DNA of 64,000 nucleotides, taken from the NCBI RefSeq assembly GCF_025370935.1, contig NC_133482.1, forward strand, positions 16,622,162 through 16,686,161, given 5' to 3'. Below are positions 21,395 to 32,955 of the stretch, in pieces. How positions within the stretch are numbered: the first letter of the stretch is position 1; every line of letters starts with the position of its first letter. The notes under the pieces are model-generated. The model did not search any database. It saw nothing but the letters and a program-made list of their open reading frames with translations, and was not told the origin of the DNA. Both the position numbers and the translations under genes were made by a program. Source of the stretch: Choristoneura fumiferana. Lineage: Eukaryota; Arthropoda; Insecta; Lepidoptera; Tortricidae.

Positions 21395-21669
21395 GCAGGT
21401 GGTAGGACCTTGTGCAAGGTCCGCCCTCATTGCTACCACTATCTGGCTCGCTAATCCTGCCGTGAAGCAGCAGTGCTTGCGCTGTTGTTTCGGCGTGGAG
21501 AGTAAGACAGCCGGTGAAATAACTGGCACTTGAGGTATCCCATCTTAGGCCTCTAGGTTGGCAACGCATCTGCAATACCCCTGGTGCTGCAGATGTTTAT
21601 AGGCGGTGGTGATCTCTTACAATCAGGAGACCCACTTGCTCGTTTGCCATCCAGTCGAATAAAAAAAAT
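21395..21669 (+). mobile_element. PA270, full length
   Basis: Starts GCAGGTGGTAGGACC. The quasi-palindrome GGACCTTGTGCAAGGTCC forms the inner hairpin and GGTGGTA/TACCAC the outer stem. Ends CAGTCGAATAAAAAAAA. The identical starting point in several copies argues for a defined 5' end rather than random LINE truncation. Confidence 0.85.
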
Positions 21670-22044
21670 ATATACAGAGGGATTTAAATCAATGTTGCCC
21701 AAAACCCTTGGAGAGATTAACCTTTAAAATCCCGTTTCAAAATAGCACTTCCGTTTCAAAAATACGCCGCAAATGTATTGGAGTTACTAAGCATGAATTA
21801 GTTTAAAAATAGGTGTGTAAATCCTGAGAGGATTAAAAAGAAACATCTGTACACCTTCTGCTGAGTAAAATAAGTCTTATCTCGCATACTCTAGTTTTGT
21901 GAGATTGGAGCTTAAGATTTAAATGAAATCAATATTTTGGTAGAATTCAAGTAAATTAAAGGAAAATAAATGAATTTGATTTGTAAAATCTAAGAGAATA
22001 CGCACAGAGTTTTATTTGTTTAATAGACTGTAGATATATATTTA
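21670..22044. other. Unassigned sequence
   Basis: No feature recognised. Confidence 0.4.
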
Positions 22045-22240
22045 TGACGTGTGGCCTCTCAACCACTAAAGCTTTTCAAAAATATGCGGAATTACATTTA
22101 AAATTTGCCACGAGTAGTACAGCCAAGCAAAACATCTTGAGAATCTGCATTCTGCGTACGCCTGCGGGGGAAATAAGGTCCAAGTCTTCTCGCTCCGAGA
22201 GGAAGCCTGTGCCCTGCGAGGTCGTGTACGTGTGACTAAA
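22045..22240 (+). mobile_element. SINE-A, old and partial
   Basis: GCGGAATTACATTTAAAATTTG and a diverged tail (GAAGCCTGTGCCCTGC) match SINE-A. The head is largely eroded. Confidence 0.6.
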
Positions 22241-23699
22241 ACAACTAGGCCCCATGGGTCAACTGGCGAAGGCATAAGCTTAATTTTTGAAAAATTGATC
22301 GTAAATGTCATCACTTCACTTGTCGTATATCACTTCGATCGGACCCGTGAGACTTGCGATTCACATTTTAATCTGGATTTCATCGACGTGTCGCGAAAGA
22401 AATATCGTATCTGTGTCACTGTGCTATCAATATTTTCTAGATTAAAACTGCCTGGTCACTGTGCGCTCTAAACAGCATGAAATAAAAAAACGCACCTAAT
22501 TTTCTCTTCCAAGGCCATGGTTCTATCGCTAACAGGTTGTTTATTACGGTGCACTACAAGATGCTGAATAGTGTGTCAAGAACAGATGGGTAAATCCGGA
22601 TCTGAAGATTCATAAGATTTAGATCCTCGAGCAGATCCCTTATGGTTCCTTTCATTTCTTATCGACTCCGAGAAGTTATTACCGTGATCAGAAAATTTGA
22701 ACTCACTTTGCTTTCGTTCCATCACATCAGATCGGATCGGATAGTTATGTTCGATCGAATTCGGGCCTTATTTATGAAGTTCGAAATCACAATAAGACAC
22801 AATAAATTTCATTTATACAGTGATACTATGAGAGTTAGCGAAATCTGTTCTTAGGAACCATGGCGTCGATTTTTTAATCTCATACATAACGAGGAATCGA
22901 ACCTGGTCTAAATTCTGTTAATTAATCACATGTCATATGTTATTATTAGATATTGTAGATAGTTTATTATAATCTAATCTACATTATAACAAGCGACAGC
23001 GGTTTTTTCATAAGTGAATTGCCTGTTTGTTTGTTATAGCGTGCGTATATAGCGCTAGGCCGTTAACATTGCGATCAGGTTATGATAGCATATTGGAACG
23101 CAAAACACGTTTATCCGTTTGTTCGGATTTGTTTAAATTAACGCGAGTTTCATTTGTTTTTTTCGTACATATTTGAAGAGGATAAATGAAAACAAAATTT
23201 TATGACTTTGCATTATTGCGACTGGGGTTAAGTACTGGGCTAATAGAAGGTTACAGGGGTCAATGACTGGTAAAATATTTACTAAAACTACTTGACTGAA
23301 GTACATGGACACAGGTCCATAGTTACATACTTGATATTTGGTACATCATCTTGATACTTGATTAAAGGGGAAAAAATAAACTTCCTTTTGTCAATATAAC
23401 TTTTTCTCGGAAACGCGTGGAGCCATAAAGTTGAAATAAAAGTCGTATTAGGTGCTTAAAGTGAATGTTATTTTAGTTGAACGTTATACATTATGAACAT
23501 ATGGATTTTGTTATTGTACCAAATAAATATAACAGTGGTACTTTATTAGCTAAAATGTAGATAAACAAGATGTTGATTATTAAACTGACAACCTTAGACA
23601 ATCCATTGTTTTCCAATTCATTATAATCATAAATCGATTCGTTATTTCAGAAATTCATATTTTTTGCTAAGTCAGTAATTCTACTTAATGTCTAATTCT
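22241..23699. other. Unassigned sequence, possible foldback
   Basis: CCATGGTTCTATCGCTAAC (22514-22532) and GTTAGCGA with GAACCATGG (22834-22863) could be eroded ends of a foldback element. No gene supported. Confidence 0.35.
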
Positions 23700-23868
23700 A
23701 TACTCATAATTTGTACTTGTCATATCGAAAATACAAACTGAGACATGGATGCACATAAAAACCAGATAAAAGAGACCAGCGCTGGAAATCGAACCCAGGT
23801 CCTCAGCATTCCGTGCTGCGTGCTATAAAAGCAGCAGCACTAGCGACATCTATGTTTAGCTCTCATCG
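23700..23868 (-). mobile_element. SINE-C, internally deleted
   Basis: Reverse complement of the 18.45-kb copy: CAGCGCTGGAAATCGAACCC and CCTCAGCATTCCGTGC, ending beside CACTAGCGACATCTATG. The head-to-flank distance is shorter than in the other copy. Confidence 0.7.
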
Positions 23869-24101
23869 AGAGACGTCAACAGTGTTTCGGAAATTTATTT
23901 TATTATTTATTTATTTTACGAGTTATATTGTACTTGTCAGTTGTGCTTAGTTATTTTTTTTAAGAAAATGCAAACTGTTTCAACCAGTAGACAAGTGTTT
24001 GTGAACTTTTAGACAGGGCACACTAAAAGACGGATTAAAAAAAACGCCAGCAGAGCTGTTTTAAAGTGTAGTGTTACACCTATACTTTCAGGGGTCGACG
24101 A

Positions 24102-24321
24102 GAAAGCTTGAGGTCCCGGGTTCGATTCTCTGCCGGGGCAGATATTTGTATGAGTAATACGAATGTTTGTTCTCGGGTCTTGGGTGTTTAATATGTATTT
24201 AAAATGTATGAATCCATATAAGTATGTTTATCCGTTGCCAAGTATCCATAGAACAAGCTTTGCTGGGTTTGGGACTAGGTCAATTGGTGTCAAGTGTCCC
24301 ATGATATTTATTTATTTTTTA
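24102..24321 (+). mobile_element. SINE-B, 5'-truncated
   Basis: From GCTTGAGGTCCCGGGTTCGA through GGTCAATTGGTGTCAAGTG to a (TTTA)n tail. Box A is lost; box B is retained. Confidence 0.8.
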
Positions 24322-24347
24322 TTGTCAGGTGTACCCGATCTTATATA

Positions 24348-24624
24348 TTTTTTTTTTATTCGACTTGATGGCAAACAAACAAGTGGGTCTCCTGATGGTA
24401 AGAGATCACCACCGCCCATAGACAACTGCAACACCAGGGTATTACAGATGCGTTGCCAACCTAGAGGCCTAAGATGGAATACCTCAAGTGCCAGTTATTT
24501 CACCGGCTGTCTTACTCTCCATGCCGAAACACAACAGTGCAAGCACTGCTGCTTCACGGCAGTATTAGCGAGCAAGATGGTGGTAGCAATCCGGGCGGAC
24601 CTTGCACAAGGTCCTACCACCTGC
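24348..24624 (-). mobile_element. PA270, full length
   Basis: T-run, ATTCGACTTGATGGCAAAC, and the complementary hairpin end CCTACCACCTGC. A 158-codon frame crossing SINE-B and PA270 (24163-24639) is read-through of two repeats, not a gene. Confidence 0.85.
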
Positions 24625-24911
24625 CATATATTTACTTGACACTTGTGTATCGTAGGTCGTACCCAGAAATACTTAAATCATCCATCAAAACGACACCATC
24701 TTATTACCTAAGGCCTGCCCGTCGTGCCCTCGCCATATTGACGTAACTTGTTACTAAAGCAAGCATCGGTGCTTAGATAGCATGAATATTCATGTTTACT
24801 GTGGTTAACTTGGAAAACATTACTGTTTGAGGTTAAAATAACCTTAGGCTTGGTTACACGTGGCTCTGGAATTTGTGCCTATACGGCTGGTTGGGAATGA
24901 GATCTCAATAG

Positions 24912-25366
24912 GTTATTTTTTAGGAATCCGTACCCAAAGGGTGCCAACGGAACCCTATTACTGAGACTCCGCAGTCGGTCTGTCCGTCCGTCTGCCACAA
25001 GGCTCTATCTCTTGAGCTGTAATAGCGAGGCACTTGAAATTTTCACAGATAATGTGTTACTGTGACCGCTATAACAACATATACTAAAAACAGAACAAAA
25101 TTAATATTTAAGGGGGGCTGCCATAAAGAAAACTTGATTTTATTGCTCGATATTAATAAAAAATAACAGCAACAGGTGTAGACGCATGAAATATTCACAG
25201 AATATTTAGTTGCATAATCACTTTAAAAATAAATAATCAAATAAATATTTAAGGGGGGCTCCCATACAACAAACTTGTTTTTTTGCCTTTGCTAATGTCT
25301 AATGTTGTACAGATAATGGTACGGAACCCTTCGTGCGCAAGTCCGACTCGCACTTGGCATGTTTTT
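24912..25366. repeat. Family G copy
   Basis: Starts TTTTTAGGAATCCGTACCC and ends GTACGGAACCCTTCGTGCGC, AGTCCGACTCGCACTTGG. Contains two ATTTAAGGGGGGCT repeats about 140 bp apart. Confidence 0.75.
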
Positions 25367-25471
25367 GATAATAATAACAATAATTTAATAACTCACTTAT
25401 TTATTGATTTCAAGATGGTTTATTGGTTAATTGATTGATTATTATTTTAATTTTTAACTTTAAATTGTATA

Positions 25472-25606
25472 TTAAATATAATGACCCGGATAACTCACGT
25501 CTTAAATCGAGTTTAGCTCGACATGTTTCGGGCTAATCCGTAGCCCTTCGTCTTCGGAGCAACGCGACTCAGCGGCGACGTGAGTTATCCGGGTCATTAT
25601 ATTTAA
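25472..25606. mobile_element. 135-bp foldback with perfect 30-bp arms
   Basis: 25472-25501 and 25577-25606 are exact inverted copies (core GACCCGGATAACTCACGTC). The interior carries TTTAGCTCGACATGTTTCGG, shared with the element at 35.5 kb. Confidence 0.85.
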
Positions 25607-26215
25607 TATGAGTGAGTCTCACGGTAGTTTCATGTTTAAATTGTATACTTTTAAACATGCCTATATAAATGAGTCGTCTATGCAACTATACCGAAATATC
25701 GAGCTTCTGTAAAATCAAGGTATGCGGAACCAAACCCGAATTTAAATCATAAAAATAGCAATGACCGTGATAGTCTAAATTCATTTATTATTATTATTAA
25801 TAATAGTAGGCACTATTAAAATATATAAAGCTAAGTTAAATAGGCTTGTTAGTCGTCAAGGGGTAATGAAGGTAAGTCCTATGTCCTTTATACTAGGGTA
25901 CCTAACCAGTGTTAATAACACTTAGTTATTATAGGTATCTGACAGACGGACAAAGCAGAATTTTTTTTTTACTCAGAAAACTTCCATTCAAGTTAAATCA
26001 AATATTACAAGCCAAAGATTTATATCAAAGTTTACTTTACCTTACATTCATAGTACATTTATAGTAAAAGCACAGAACATAGTGATACAGCGAGCGATAA
26101 CGTTGGAATAACCGCCGCAGGGCACCGCATAATTAGGTTTACTAATTTTGTTACACAGGAGTTATCAATCTTTATGGTGTTTTGTAGAGGGTTCGAGCGA
26201 AGAATTATTTTTGGC
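25607..26215. other. AT-rich stretch
   Basis: A short (ATT)n run near 25787-25803; nothing else recognised. Confidence 0.4.
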
Positions 26216-26602
26216 GTTTTTAGGGATCTGTACCTCAACAGGTAAAGACGGAACCGCTCTAGGATCATTTTATTGTTTTCGGTCTGGCTGTCTGTCTATC
26301 AAGGTGAAATTAATATAAAATTCTAAGGTACGGCAATTGGTAGGAACCTTTTTTTACTAATATCTCTTGATTGCGTTTACTTAGTTGTCTCTTAATTATG
26401 TTTGTTACTTGTTTTGTACAATACAGAGTTGACATACATAGAAGTTTGATTGTTTCACTGCTTCAAGAACTAGCAGACCTGAGTACTTGATACCTCCAGG
26501 TGTTCCTGAGAAAATGAGTCTTAACATATACTGGCAGACAAGACGAACAGAGACAGCCGCCGTTAAATTTTTTCCCTTTTAGTTGCGGAACCCTAAAAAA
26601 AG
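26216..26602. repeat. Family G copy
   Basis: GTTTTTAGGGATCTGTACCTC at one end and TTAGTTGCGGAACCCTAAAAA at the other, with the GCAGACCTGAGTACTTGATA block shared with the 43.4-kb copy. Confidence 0.75.
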
Positions 26603-26656
26603 GATACGTACTTTTTACATTATAACGGTAAAGACACTCTTCACTGAAGGCGTTGT

Positions 26657-26793
26657 ACAGTCAAGTGCAAAAATATGTATCTATTCGAACCATTTAAAAA
26701 TATGTTACCACGGCCCTATTACGTCGGACGGAATAAGATTATGGTACAGATTTTTGAAGGGTTAGATGAGGCCATATTGTTGCACTCAACTGT
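26657..26793. mobile_element. Small MITE, 137 bp
   Basis: ACAGTCAAGTGCAA (26657-26670) and TTGCACTCAACTGT (26780-26793) are near-complementary ends. It resembles the ACAGTC-ended elements at 51.5 and 52.4 kb. Confidence 0.5.
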
Positions 26794-27983
26794 TCACAAA
26801 TCCGTTTGGTACTTGACCAGTTTTTATATTTAAAATACATTAAACCCGCCATTATCTAACCAAATTACGTCACAACACACCTAAAGACGCACTAGTGAAT
26901 TTATTCAAACCTTACCTGCCCGGGCCAGAAGTAATTTCGTTGCAGTTTAAAAAAAGCGTCGAAACCGCGCCGTAAAGGGTTGGCGCTAAAGTAATCGAGT
27001 GTCATTACTCGACTATGAATAAATTACACAAGTTCCCGGCACCGCTTTGGGCTATGGTCTGAAGTATGAACATAAGCGGGGAGCGATTCGATTGCTCATA
27101 TTATTACACTCGCTCGCGCTACCTCACGTGTGATGTAAAAATCAGAATCAAAACTTCCATTCTGTAAACAGGCCGATAAGGGTTATTTTACATGTCACAT
27201 TTTTTATACTATTTTCGCTTCCAGAAATACCATAATTGCCATGAAGAATGTCATTTATTTAAAACAAAAATTTAAATTAAATTACAATTCTTTTAACTAT
27301 TAGCGAAACTAAAAAAAAAAATTTGTACGGGTGAAAAATTAAAATTCCTTGGTTAACATATGTAAACTTTTAATACTGTTAGGAAACAATTTTAAATGTA
27401 ACATTTTAAATAACTAGAAAGTATGAAATGAAATAGTAAAAATTAACGAAATGAAATATTTTATTTAATACAGTAACTTAACAAAATAAATATGTAATTC
27501 AACAGACGGAATTCAAATTACGAATTGTTTTTCAGTCATTGTTATAAGTTTCTGTAATACTTTTATTATTGATATTCTGTCATTTAAAGTAAACTGATTA
27601 ATACTATTTATGAGTTCAGTCTCAAAAATAGGCTACTGGTACGATGATTTTAATAAAACACACGTTTTTACATAACTTTTTTAGTGACTTATGCTTATAA
27701 AACAAAAAAGTATAAAAATAAACCGCTAATTCCCTCATCTCACGCCACAATTTTATGCAGAGCCGACGCGCTCTCGGAGTGAAATTCGTTATTATATCGC
27801 ATTTTGAGTCCGACCCGCGCGTTAAAATTGAGAGAGGTTGCGCTGCGACAAATTTACTTTGTAAGGTGTGGCTTTGCCATTTGATTATTATGTTTGGTGT
27901 TAGAGTGCGTTTGTTTGAGGTTTGTTTTGTTTGTACATTTCGATTTAAAATTCGACTTTAGAAATGGGTCTTTTAATAGTCGT
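26794..27983. other. Unique-looking sequence, no gene
   Basis: 26860-27140 is less repetitive and richer in CG than the surroundings and matches no repeat family here; a conserved non-coding element is possible but untested. 27750-27960 contains a 68-codon frame without a domain. Confidence 0.35.
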
Positions 27984-27992
27984 TTATGTGAC

Positions 27993-28299
27993 CATCCATC
28001 CCAGCCTATATACGTCCCACTGCTGGGCACAGGCCTCCTCTCAGAACAAGAGGGCTTGGGCCATAGTTCCCACGCGGGCCCAGTGCGGATTGGGAACTTC
28101 ACACGCACCATTGAATTTCTTCGCAGGTTTGTGCAGGTTTCCTCACGATGTTTTCCTTCACCGCAAAGCTCGTGGTAAATTTCAAATGTAATTGTAATTC
28201 CGCACATGAATTTCGAAAAACTCAGAGGTGCGAGCCGGGGTTTGAACCCACGACCCTCTGTTTGAGAGGCGACAGGTCAAACCACTAGGCCACCACGGC
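27993..28299 (-). mobile_element. SINE-A, full length with target duplication
   Basis: Complete minus-strand SINE-A. The 9-bp direct repeat TTATGTGAC flanks it at 27984-27992 and 28300-28308, as expected of LINE-mediated insertion. The 117-codon minus frame here is SINE read-through. Confidence 0.9.
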
Positions 28300-28308
28300 T
28301 TATGTGAC

Positions 28309-29121
28309 TGTTAACACAAAATAGATAAGTACAGAAGTACGTACTACACTTTTCATACCTGCGCTCGCCGGTCGCTCTAGGGTTGTCACCTATTGCTAAT
28401 GCACAAAAAACTATCGTGGTAGTGGCACTTGTATCTAGTTGTCTGATTTATTGTTGAAAATGAAACGGGAAGGATAGAACTTAATAATAACTGAAATATT
28501 TTAATTTTAATGCCATTGTTACCACTGGTAGCTTAAAAACGACAATTCACCGTTAAAACAACCGTCCACTGAACAGTTATAATACCTTTTTTTTGTTGCT
28601 CCGTTATTGCACAAAAAAGTTCACAGACGCGTGCCTCAAGCGGATGGCACTCGCGCTCGCACTGGTCCCAACCGGTCCGAGATATCGTGTCCGTGAGCAG
28701 TGTCTATTCTGTGTGCGTTGCTCGAGCGCACTTTTTGTTTTCATAACCTAACTTGAGCAATTTAGAAAAGTCCACACCATCCGATATAGAAACATTCGAA
28801 ATTGACATTTCAAACTACCTCTCAATTGGCTGTACTGTACGATCACGTACTCAGTTAACTGAAATAAATTTTTCATTCGTTTAGACGCGCAATATTTTTA
28901 ACCTTTTCGACGCCAACGACTCATATCGTTGGTCTATTTCAATGCAAAAGCAACCTTCGTTCAATTATGTTAAGGTTCAATTTTAGGCATTGCAATATGG
29001 AAGCCTGGCATATGGATGATGTCTTTTGTATTTGACGTGGCGGCGAAAAGGTTAAACTACCTACGAAAGTTTTTTTATGCAGATATAGGTTTATGTTTGA
29101 CCACAATCACTCCTGAGGCCA
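28309..29121. other. Unassigned, with a CpG-rich patch
   Basis: 28620-28730 is distinctly richer in C+G and CG dinucleotides (GCACTCGCGCTCGCACTGG, GTTGCTCGAGCGCAC) than the flanks. It could be promoter-like, but I see no adjoining exon. Confidence 0.35.
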
Positions 29122-29227
29122 TATTGCCTAACGCTTCTGACGATCGCGATCTCAATCAAATGACAGTTTTTGTGCGCGCAATCTGTCATTTGATTGCTAT
29201 CGCGAGCGTCGGAAACATTAGGCAATA
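29122..29227. mobile_element. 106-bp hairpin MITE
   Basis: Ends TATTGCCTAA and TTAGGCAATA. The arms are 45 bp, matching at 39 positions, around a 16-bp loop. A transcript would form a pre-miRNA-like hairpin. Confidence 0.8.
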
Positions 29228-29301
29228 CTTCTGATGGTAAGCAAAGATTATGGACTAAGATGAAGTTTGCCTAATAAATACTCATCGCACTAATCCCCCT
29301 A

Positions 29302-29631
29302 TCATCATCATCATCATCCCAGCCTATATACGTCCCACTGCTGGGCACAGGCCTCCTCTCAGAACAAGAGGGCTTGGGCCATAGTTCCCACGCGGGCCCA
29401 GTGCGGATTGGGAACTTCACACGCACCATTGAATTGCTTCGCAGGTTTGTGCAGGTTTCCTCACGATGTTTTCCTTCACCGCAAAGCTCGTGGTAAATTT
29501 CAAATGTAATTCCGCACATGAATTTCGAAAAACTCCGAGGTGCGAGCCGGGGTTTGAACCCACGACCCTCTGTTTGAGAGGCGATAGGTCAAACCACTAG
29601 GCCACCATGGCTCTCCACCCGCTCCCTCTCT
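29302..29631 (-). mobile_element. SINE-A, full length with target duplication
   Basis: Minus-strand SINE-A with a (CAT)n tail at 29302-29317. TAATCCCCCTA at 29291-29301 recurs at 29632-29642, an 11-bp target duplication. About 19 bp of extra sequence lie between the tRNA-like head and the right duplication. Confidence 0.88.
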
Positions 29632-29642
29632 TAATCCCCCTA

Positions 29643-29824
29643 ATTATTATAAATGCGAAAGATTGTAAGTCTGTTTGTTTATTTGTTACCTCATCACGTC
29701 TAAACCACTGAACCTGTTTAATTCTAATTCGCTAGATACATAGGATAGTTTTTATCCCGGAAAATTGCATAGTTCCCGCGGGATAGCGATAAACGAATAC
29801 TACGTCTAGTCGGGCAACAGCTAG
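29643..29824 (+). mobile_element. HEL copy
   Basis: ATTATTATAAATGCGAAAG start, ATAGTTCCCGCGGGATAGCG body, CAACAGCTAG end followed by T. SINE-A lies immediately upstream. Confidence 0.75.
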
Positions 29825-30127
29825 TTCACAAAGAAATGGCTTACTTACTTCACCCTTGATTTGAAAACGGTCAGATTGTAAGACTGTTAAGTTCAAAGCG
29901 ATTTAATTTCGGAAGCGTTTTCTTGAAATGTTTTAAAACACCTGAAAAGCTGCAAAAACACGGAAAGTATTTTAAAGAGAGAAGTAGGCAACACTTCCTG
30001 CAACTACGTTAATTAACCGAGATGTTACATAATTAGATCAAAGCTGCTGCGAAAAATATGAGAGCGTCAAGTTGGAACGGTACTCGGGAGTAGAGTTCAG
30101 CGTGTTAAGTTAGTAATAACGTTTAGA
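29825..30127. other. Unassigned sequence
   Basis: No feature recognised. Confidence 0.4.
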
Positions 30128-30384
30128 CGACCAGATGGCCTAGTGGTTAGAGAACCTGACTACGAAGCTTGAGGGCCCGGGTTCGATTCCCGCGTCGGGG
30201 CAGATATTTGTATGAAAAATACGAATGTTTCTCGGGTCTTGGGTGTTCAATATGTATTTAAGTATGTATCTATCTATTTAATTATATTTATCCGTTGCTC
30301 AGTACCCATAACACAAGCTTTGCTAAGCTTACTTTGGGACTAGGTTAATTGGTGTGAATTGTCCCGTGAAAAAAAAAAAAAAAC
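30128..30384 (+). mobile_element. SINE-B, full length with A-tail
   Basis: As the 17.4-kb copy, but it ends in a pure A-run instead of (TTTA)n after GAATTGTCCCGTG. Confidence 0.85.
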
Positions 30385-30425
30385 GTTGCAAAATGTATAA
30401 AGTTTAAAAAGAATAATGGACGAAA

Positions 30426-30707
30426 TTTTTTTTTTTTTTTATTCGACTGGATGGCAAACGAGCAAGTGGGTCTCCTGATGGTTAGAGATCAACACCGCCC
30501 ATAAATATCTGCAACACCAGGGGTATTGCAGATGCGTTGCCAACCTAGAGGCCTAAGATGGGATACCTCAAGTGCCAGTAATTTCACCGGCTGTCTTACT
30601 CTCCACACCGAAACACAACAGTGCAAGCACTGCTGCTTCACGGCAGGATTAGCGAGCAAGATGGTGGTAGCAATCCGGGCGGACCTTGCACAAGGTCCTA
30701 CCACCTG
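30426..30707 (-). mobile_element. PA270, full length
   Basis: T-run to hairpin end CCTACCACCTGC. The hairpin sequence is intact. It is immediately followed by a HEL copy. Confidence 0.87.
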
Positions 30708-30718
30708 CAAATACTACT

Positions 30719-30935
30719 ATAGCTGTTGCCGGCTACTGCATCCTCGTAGAATGCATGTATCGCTATCCCACGGAAACTATGCAATCTCCCGGGATAAACA
30801 CTATCCCATGTTCTTCCCCGGGAATCAAACTACGAGTATCAGCATCTAAATCGATTAAGCGTTAGATGTGACAAAGTAACAAAAGAAACAGATTCACAAA
30901 CTTTCGCATTTATTAATATTATTTGGTGGGATGAG
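30719..30935 (-). mobile_element. HEL copy
   Basis: AGCTGTTGCCGGCTAC at the eroded CTAG end, GCTATCCCACGGAAACTATG in the body, CACAAACTTTCGCATTTATT at the other end. Confidence 0.65.
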
Positions 30936-31264
30936 GTTTCTGACGGAACCCTAGGAACAAGGGAAAACAAAAGTATATTTTGACAATTTAAATTTTTCCT
31001 CGTGTAGCCAGTGACTGTTGCCAGGGAGATTGTAATACGCCAAGAACGTCTGATATGTTGTGTATTTGAAGTATAGTTCAGTTTCCAAATGCATAAAATC
31101 TTAAGTCATACAATCTAATGTCTAATGTAATGTGATTAACCCTCTATAATATGGTGTTTTTTCTGCACTTGTGTGTCGGTATTTAATAAATAGTAGTTAT
31201 TGTACGAGTATTGTATTGCCGTAGACAAATAACCTAATATAATACATAGCTAAGAACCAAAAAA
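30936..31264. other. AT-rich stretch
   Basis: No feature recognised. Confidence 0.4.
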
Positions 31265-31378
31265 CTCCCTTTCCACAAAAAATCGTATTGAAATTCATCC
31301 ATCCGTTTAAGAGCTACAATGCCACAGACAAAAAGACAGACAAACATTGGCGTCAAACTTATAAAACTCTTCTAAAAA
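31265..31378 (-). repeat. Family D fragment
   Basis: Contains CCGTTTAAGAGCTACAATGC, CACAGACAAAAAGACAGAC and GTCAAACTTATAA; both ends are degraded. Confidence 0.55.
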
Positions 31379-31794
31379 ATTTTTGTGTACCAACACAACT
31401 ATCTGGATATTTTTACTGCGATATTTTATTTAGATTAATTTTAGGTTTCAGCTCTTTTAATTTTTCATTACGTGTCTACTGTTTCTGCTGTCCTGCCAAT
31501 CGTTGAGAGGTTAACTGGAAGAGTTTCTTTTATAGGATATGTTCGCCTTTGTACATTTAGCAATGTATCATTCCTTACAGTGAGATCCTAGTCCAGTTAG
31601 ACATAGTTTATTTACCGTCTTTATTCACCGTTGCATGAATTAAGATCCTGTTTCATAGTTTAATTGCATGTCAAGCCTTCTCATATTATAATGTGTCGCT
31701 AAGATTTCCCTGGAGAAATTTGTATTTGCATAAAAATATCTTGCTTGAAACAATGTCGTTATTATGTTTCTAGGTGGTGTAATAAAACCCGTGT
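31379..31794. other. Unassigned sequence
   Basis: No feature recognised; a 72-codon plus frame ends at 31506 without a domain. Confidence 0.35.
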
Positions 31795-32051
31795 GGTGTC
31801 GGGTTAGAATAACACCTCTCAATTTCTTCCATGGATGTCGTAAGAGGCGACTGAGGACATAGGTTAAGGTACACCGTAGGCGACAGGCTAGCAACCTGTC
31901 ACTATTGTACCGTTTTTGTCAAACTTAAAACCTAAAATTGCTAAAAGTGGCTCCGAAGCGGTAACGTTTCGTGTGCTCTGCCTACTCCATTTGGGAATAC
32001 AGGCGTGATTTTTATGTATGTATGTATAATAATAATAATAATAATAATAAT
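31795..32051 (+). mobile_element. LINE 3' end with (TGTA)n and (TAA)n tail
   Basis: Contains GTCGTAAGAGGCGACTGAGG, GGTAACGTTTCGTGTGCTCT and GGAATACAGGCGTGATTT, then a TGTATG run and (TAA)n at 32027-32051. I recognise this as a widespread lepidopteran non-LTR 3' end; exact family uncertain. Confidence 0.65.
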
Positions 32052-32166
32052 TCATTTATAATAAAACCTCCGTTAGGTTTTTTTAGAATTGCATTTTTGT
32101 TTCTACTTTGTGTACAATCTTTTTGGTTGTCTGTATGTTTTGCATTTATTTTTGTTGCTTTTTAAT
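32052..32166. other. Short unassigned spacer
   Basis: No feature recognised. Confidence 0.4.
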
Positions 32167-32639
32167 AAGGTGCTTTGGGGTAATTCTGTAAACGGGGTTA
32201 TTCCATTTATTTAAAAATTTCTCCTAAACGTGTTTGATGTTTAACCACTGGCAGCACTTAAATGGACGCCCCATTTACCGCTCCTCGCGTCTCTCCAGAT
32301 GATGCGAGGCGCTGACATCGGTTGGACGTGCAATATATAATTTTTTGGGTCGAGTGCATTTTCGTGCCAAAAAATTAAATACGAAATAACCCCAACACCG
32401 CTAACTCTAAAACCTGATAAGTTACAAGATTGAACTATTAATGTTATGACAAATAATCGTTTTTTGCGAATGACTGTGTCAGTCTAAAAGGCCTAGCTAT
32501 AGTTTAAATTTTTTTCCTGAATTACCCCTTTAGGGGTTATTCCAGTGAAGTGATTCCCGAAATAACCCCAGCTTACTTTAGTATGGTAATTGTCTGAGGT
32601 ATTCAAACTTTCAACTTTTCAAGATTTTCATTTTTTTAT

Positions 32640-32955
32640 TTGTGGTGTAAGGGGGCCAACCTCCATCTATGGACCCCAAGCCAACCTTACCTGCCCGTGG
32701 TGCACCCTGCCGTCTAACAGACTGGGCTCTGGCAGCTGGCTGATTGCGGCATAGCGCAGCCAAAATCGGCACAGTTAAGTCCCCGGGCCCCGGATGGGCT
32801 GCAATAAACTGTGCCCTACGATCGCCAACTCGCATGCCCAGTGTGGGGATTATGGGCAAACCCCTACCAGAATGAAGCGCACGGCAAAGAGATGGCCCCC
32901 AGTTCCCGGTCGCCCCGCTATTCCTTGCCATAGTAGCGTTCATGGTAACGGTGGG
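32640..32955 (+). mobile_element. RTE LINE 5' UTR-like GC-rich segment
   Basis: GC-rich DNA directly upstream of the endonuclease fragment (CCCCGGGCCCCGGATGGGCT at 32781-32800). Its position and base composition fit the 5' UTR of the same LINE. The 110-codon minus frame here is a shadow. Confidence 0.5.

Noticed and set aside
21395..21441. HDV-like or hammerhead self-cleaving ribozyme at the PA270 5' end
   Set aside because: The inner segment pairs with itself, leaving no nested double pseudoknot, and the hammerhead CUGANGA/GAAA core is absent.
24163..24639. 158-codon open reading frame, the longest in the window
   Set aside because: It runs through the end of SINE-B and a reversed PA270; its peptide recurs wherever PA270 occurs.
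27854..28207. 117-codon minus-strand frame with repeated occurrence of a C-G-I-T-F-E-I-Y-H-E-L-C-G-E-G peptide
   Set aside because: The same peptide appears at 13.7, 20.7, 29.3 and 44.9 kb because all are SINE-A copies.
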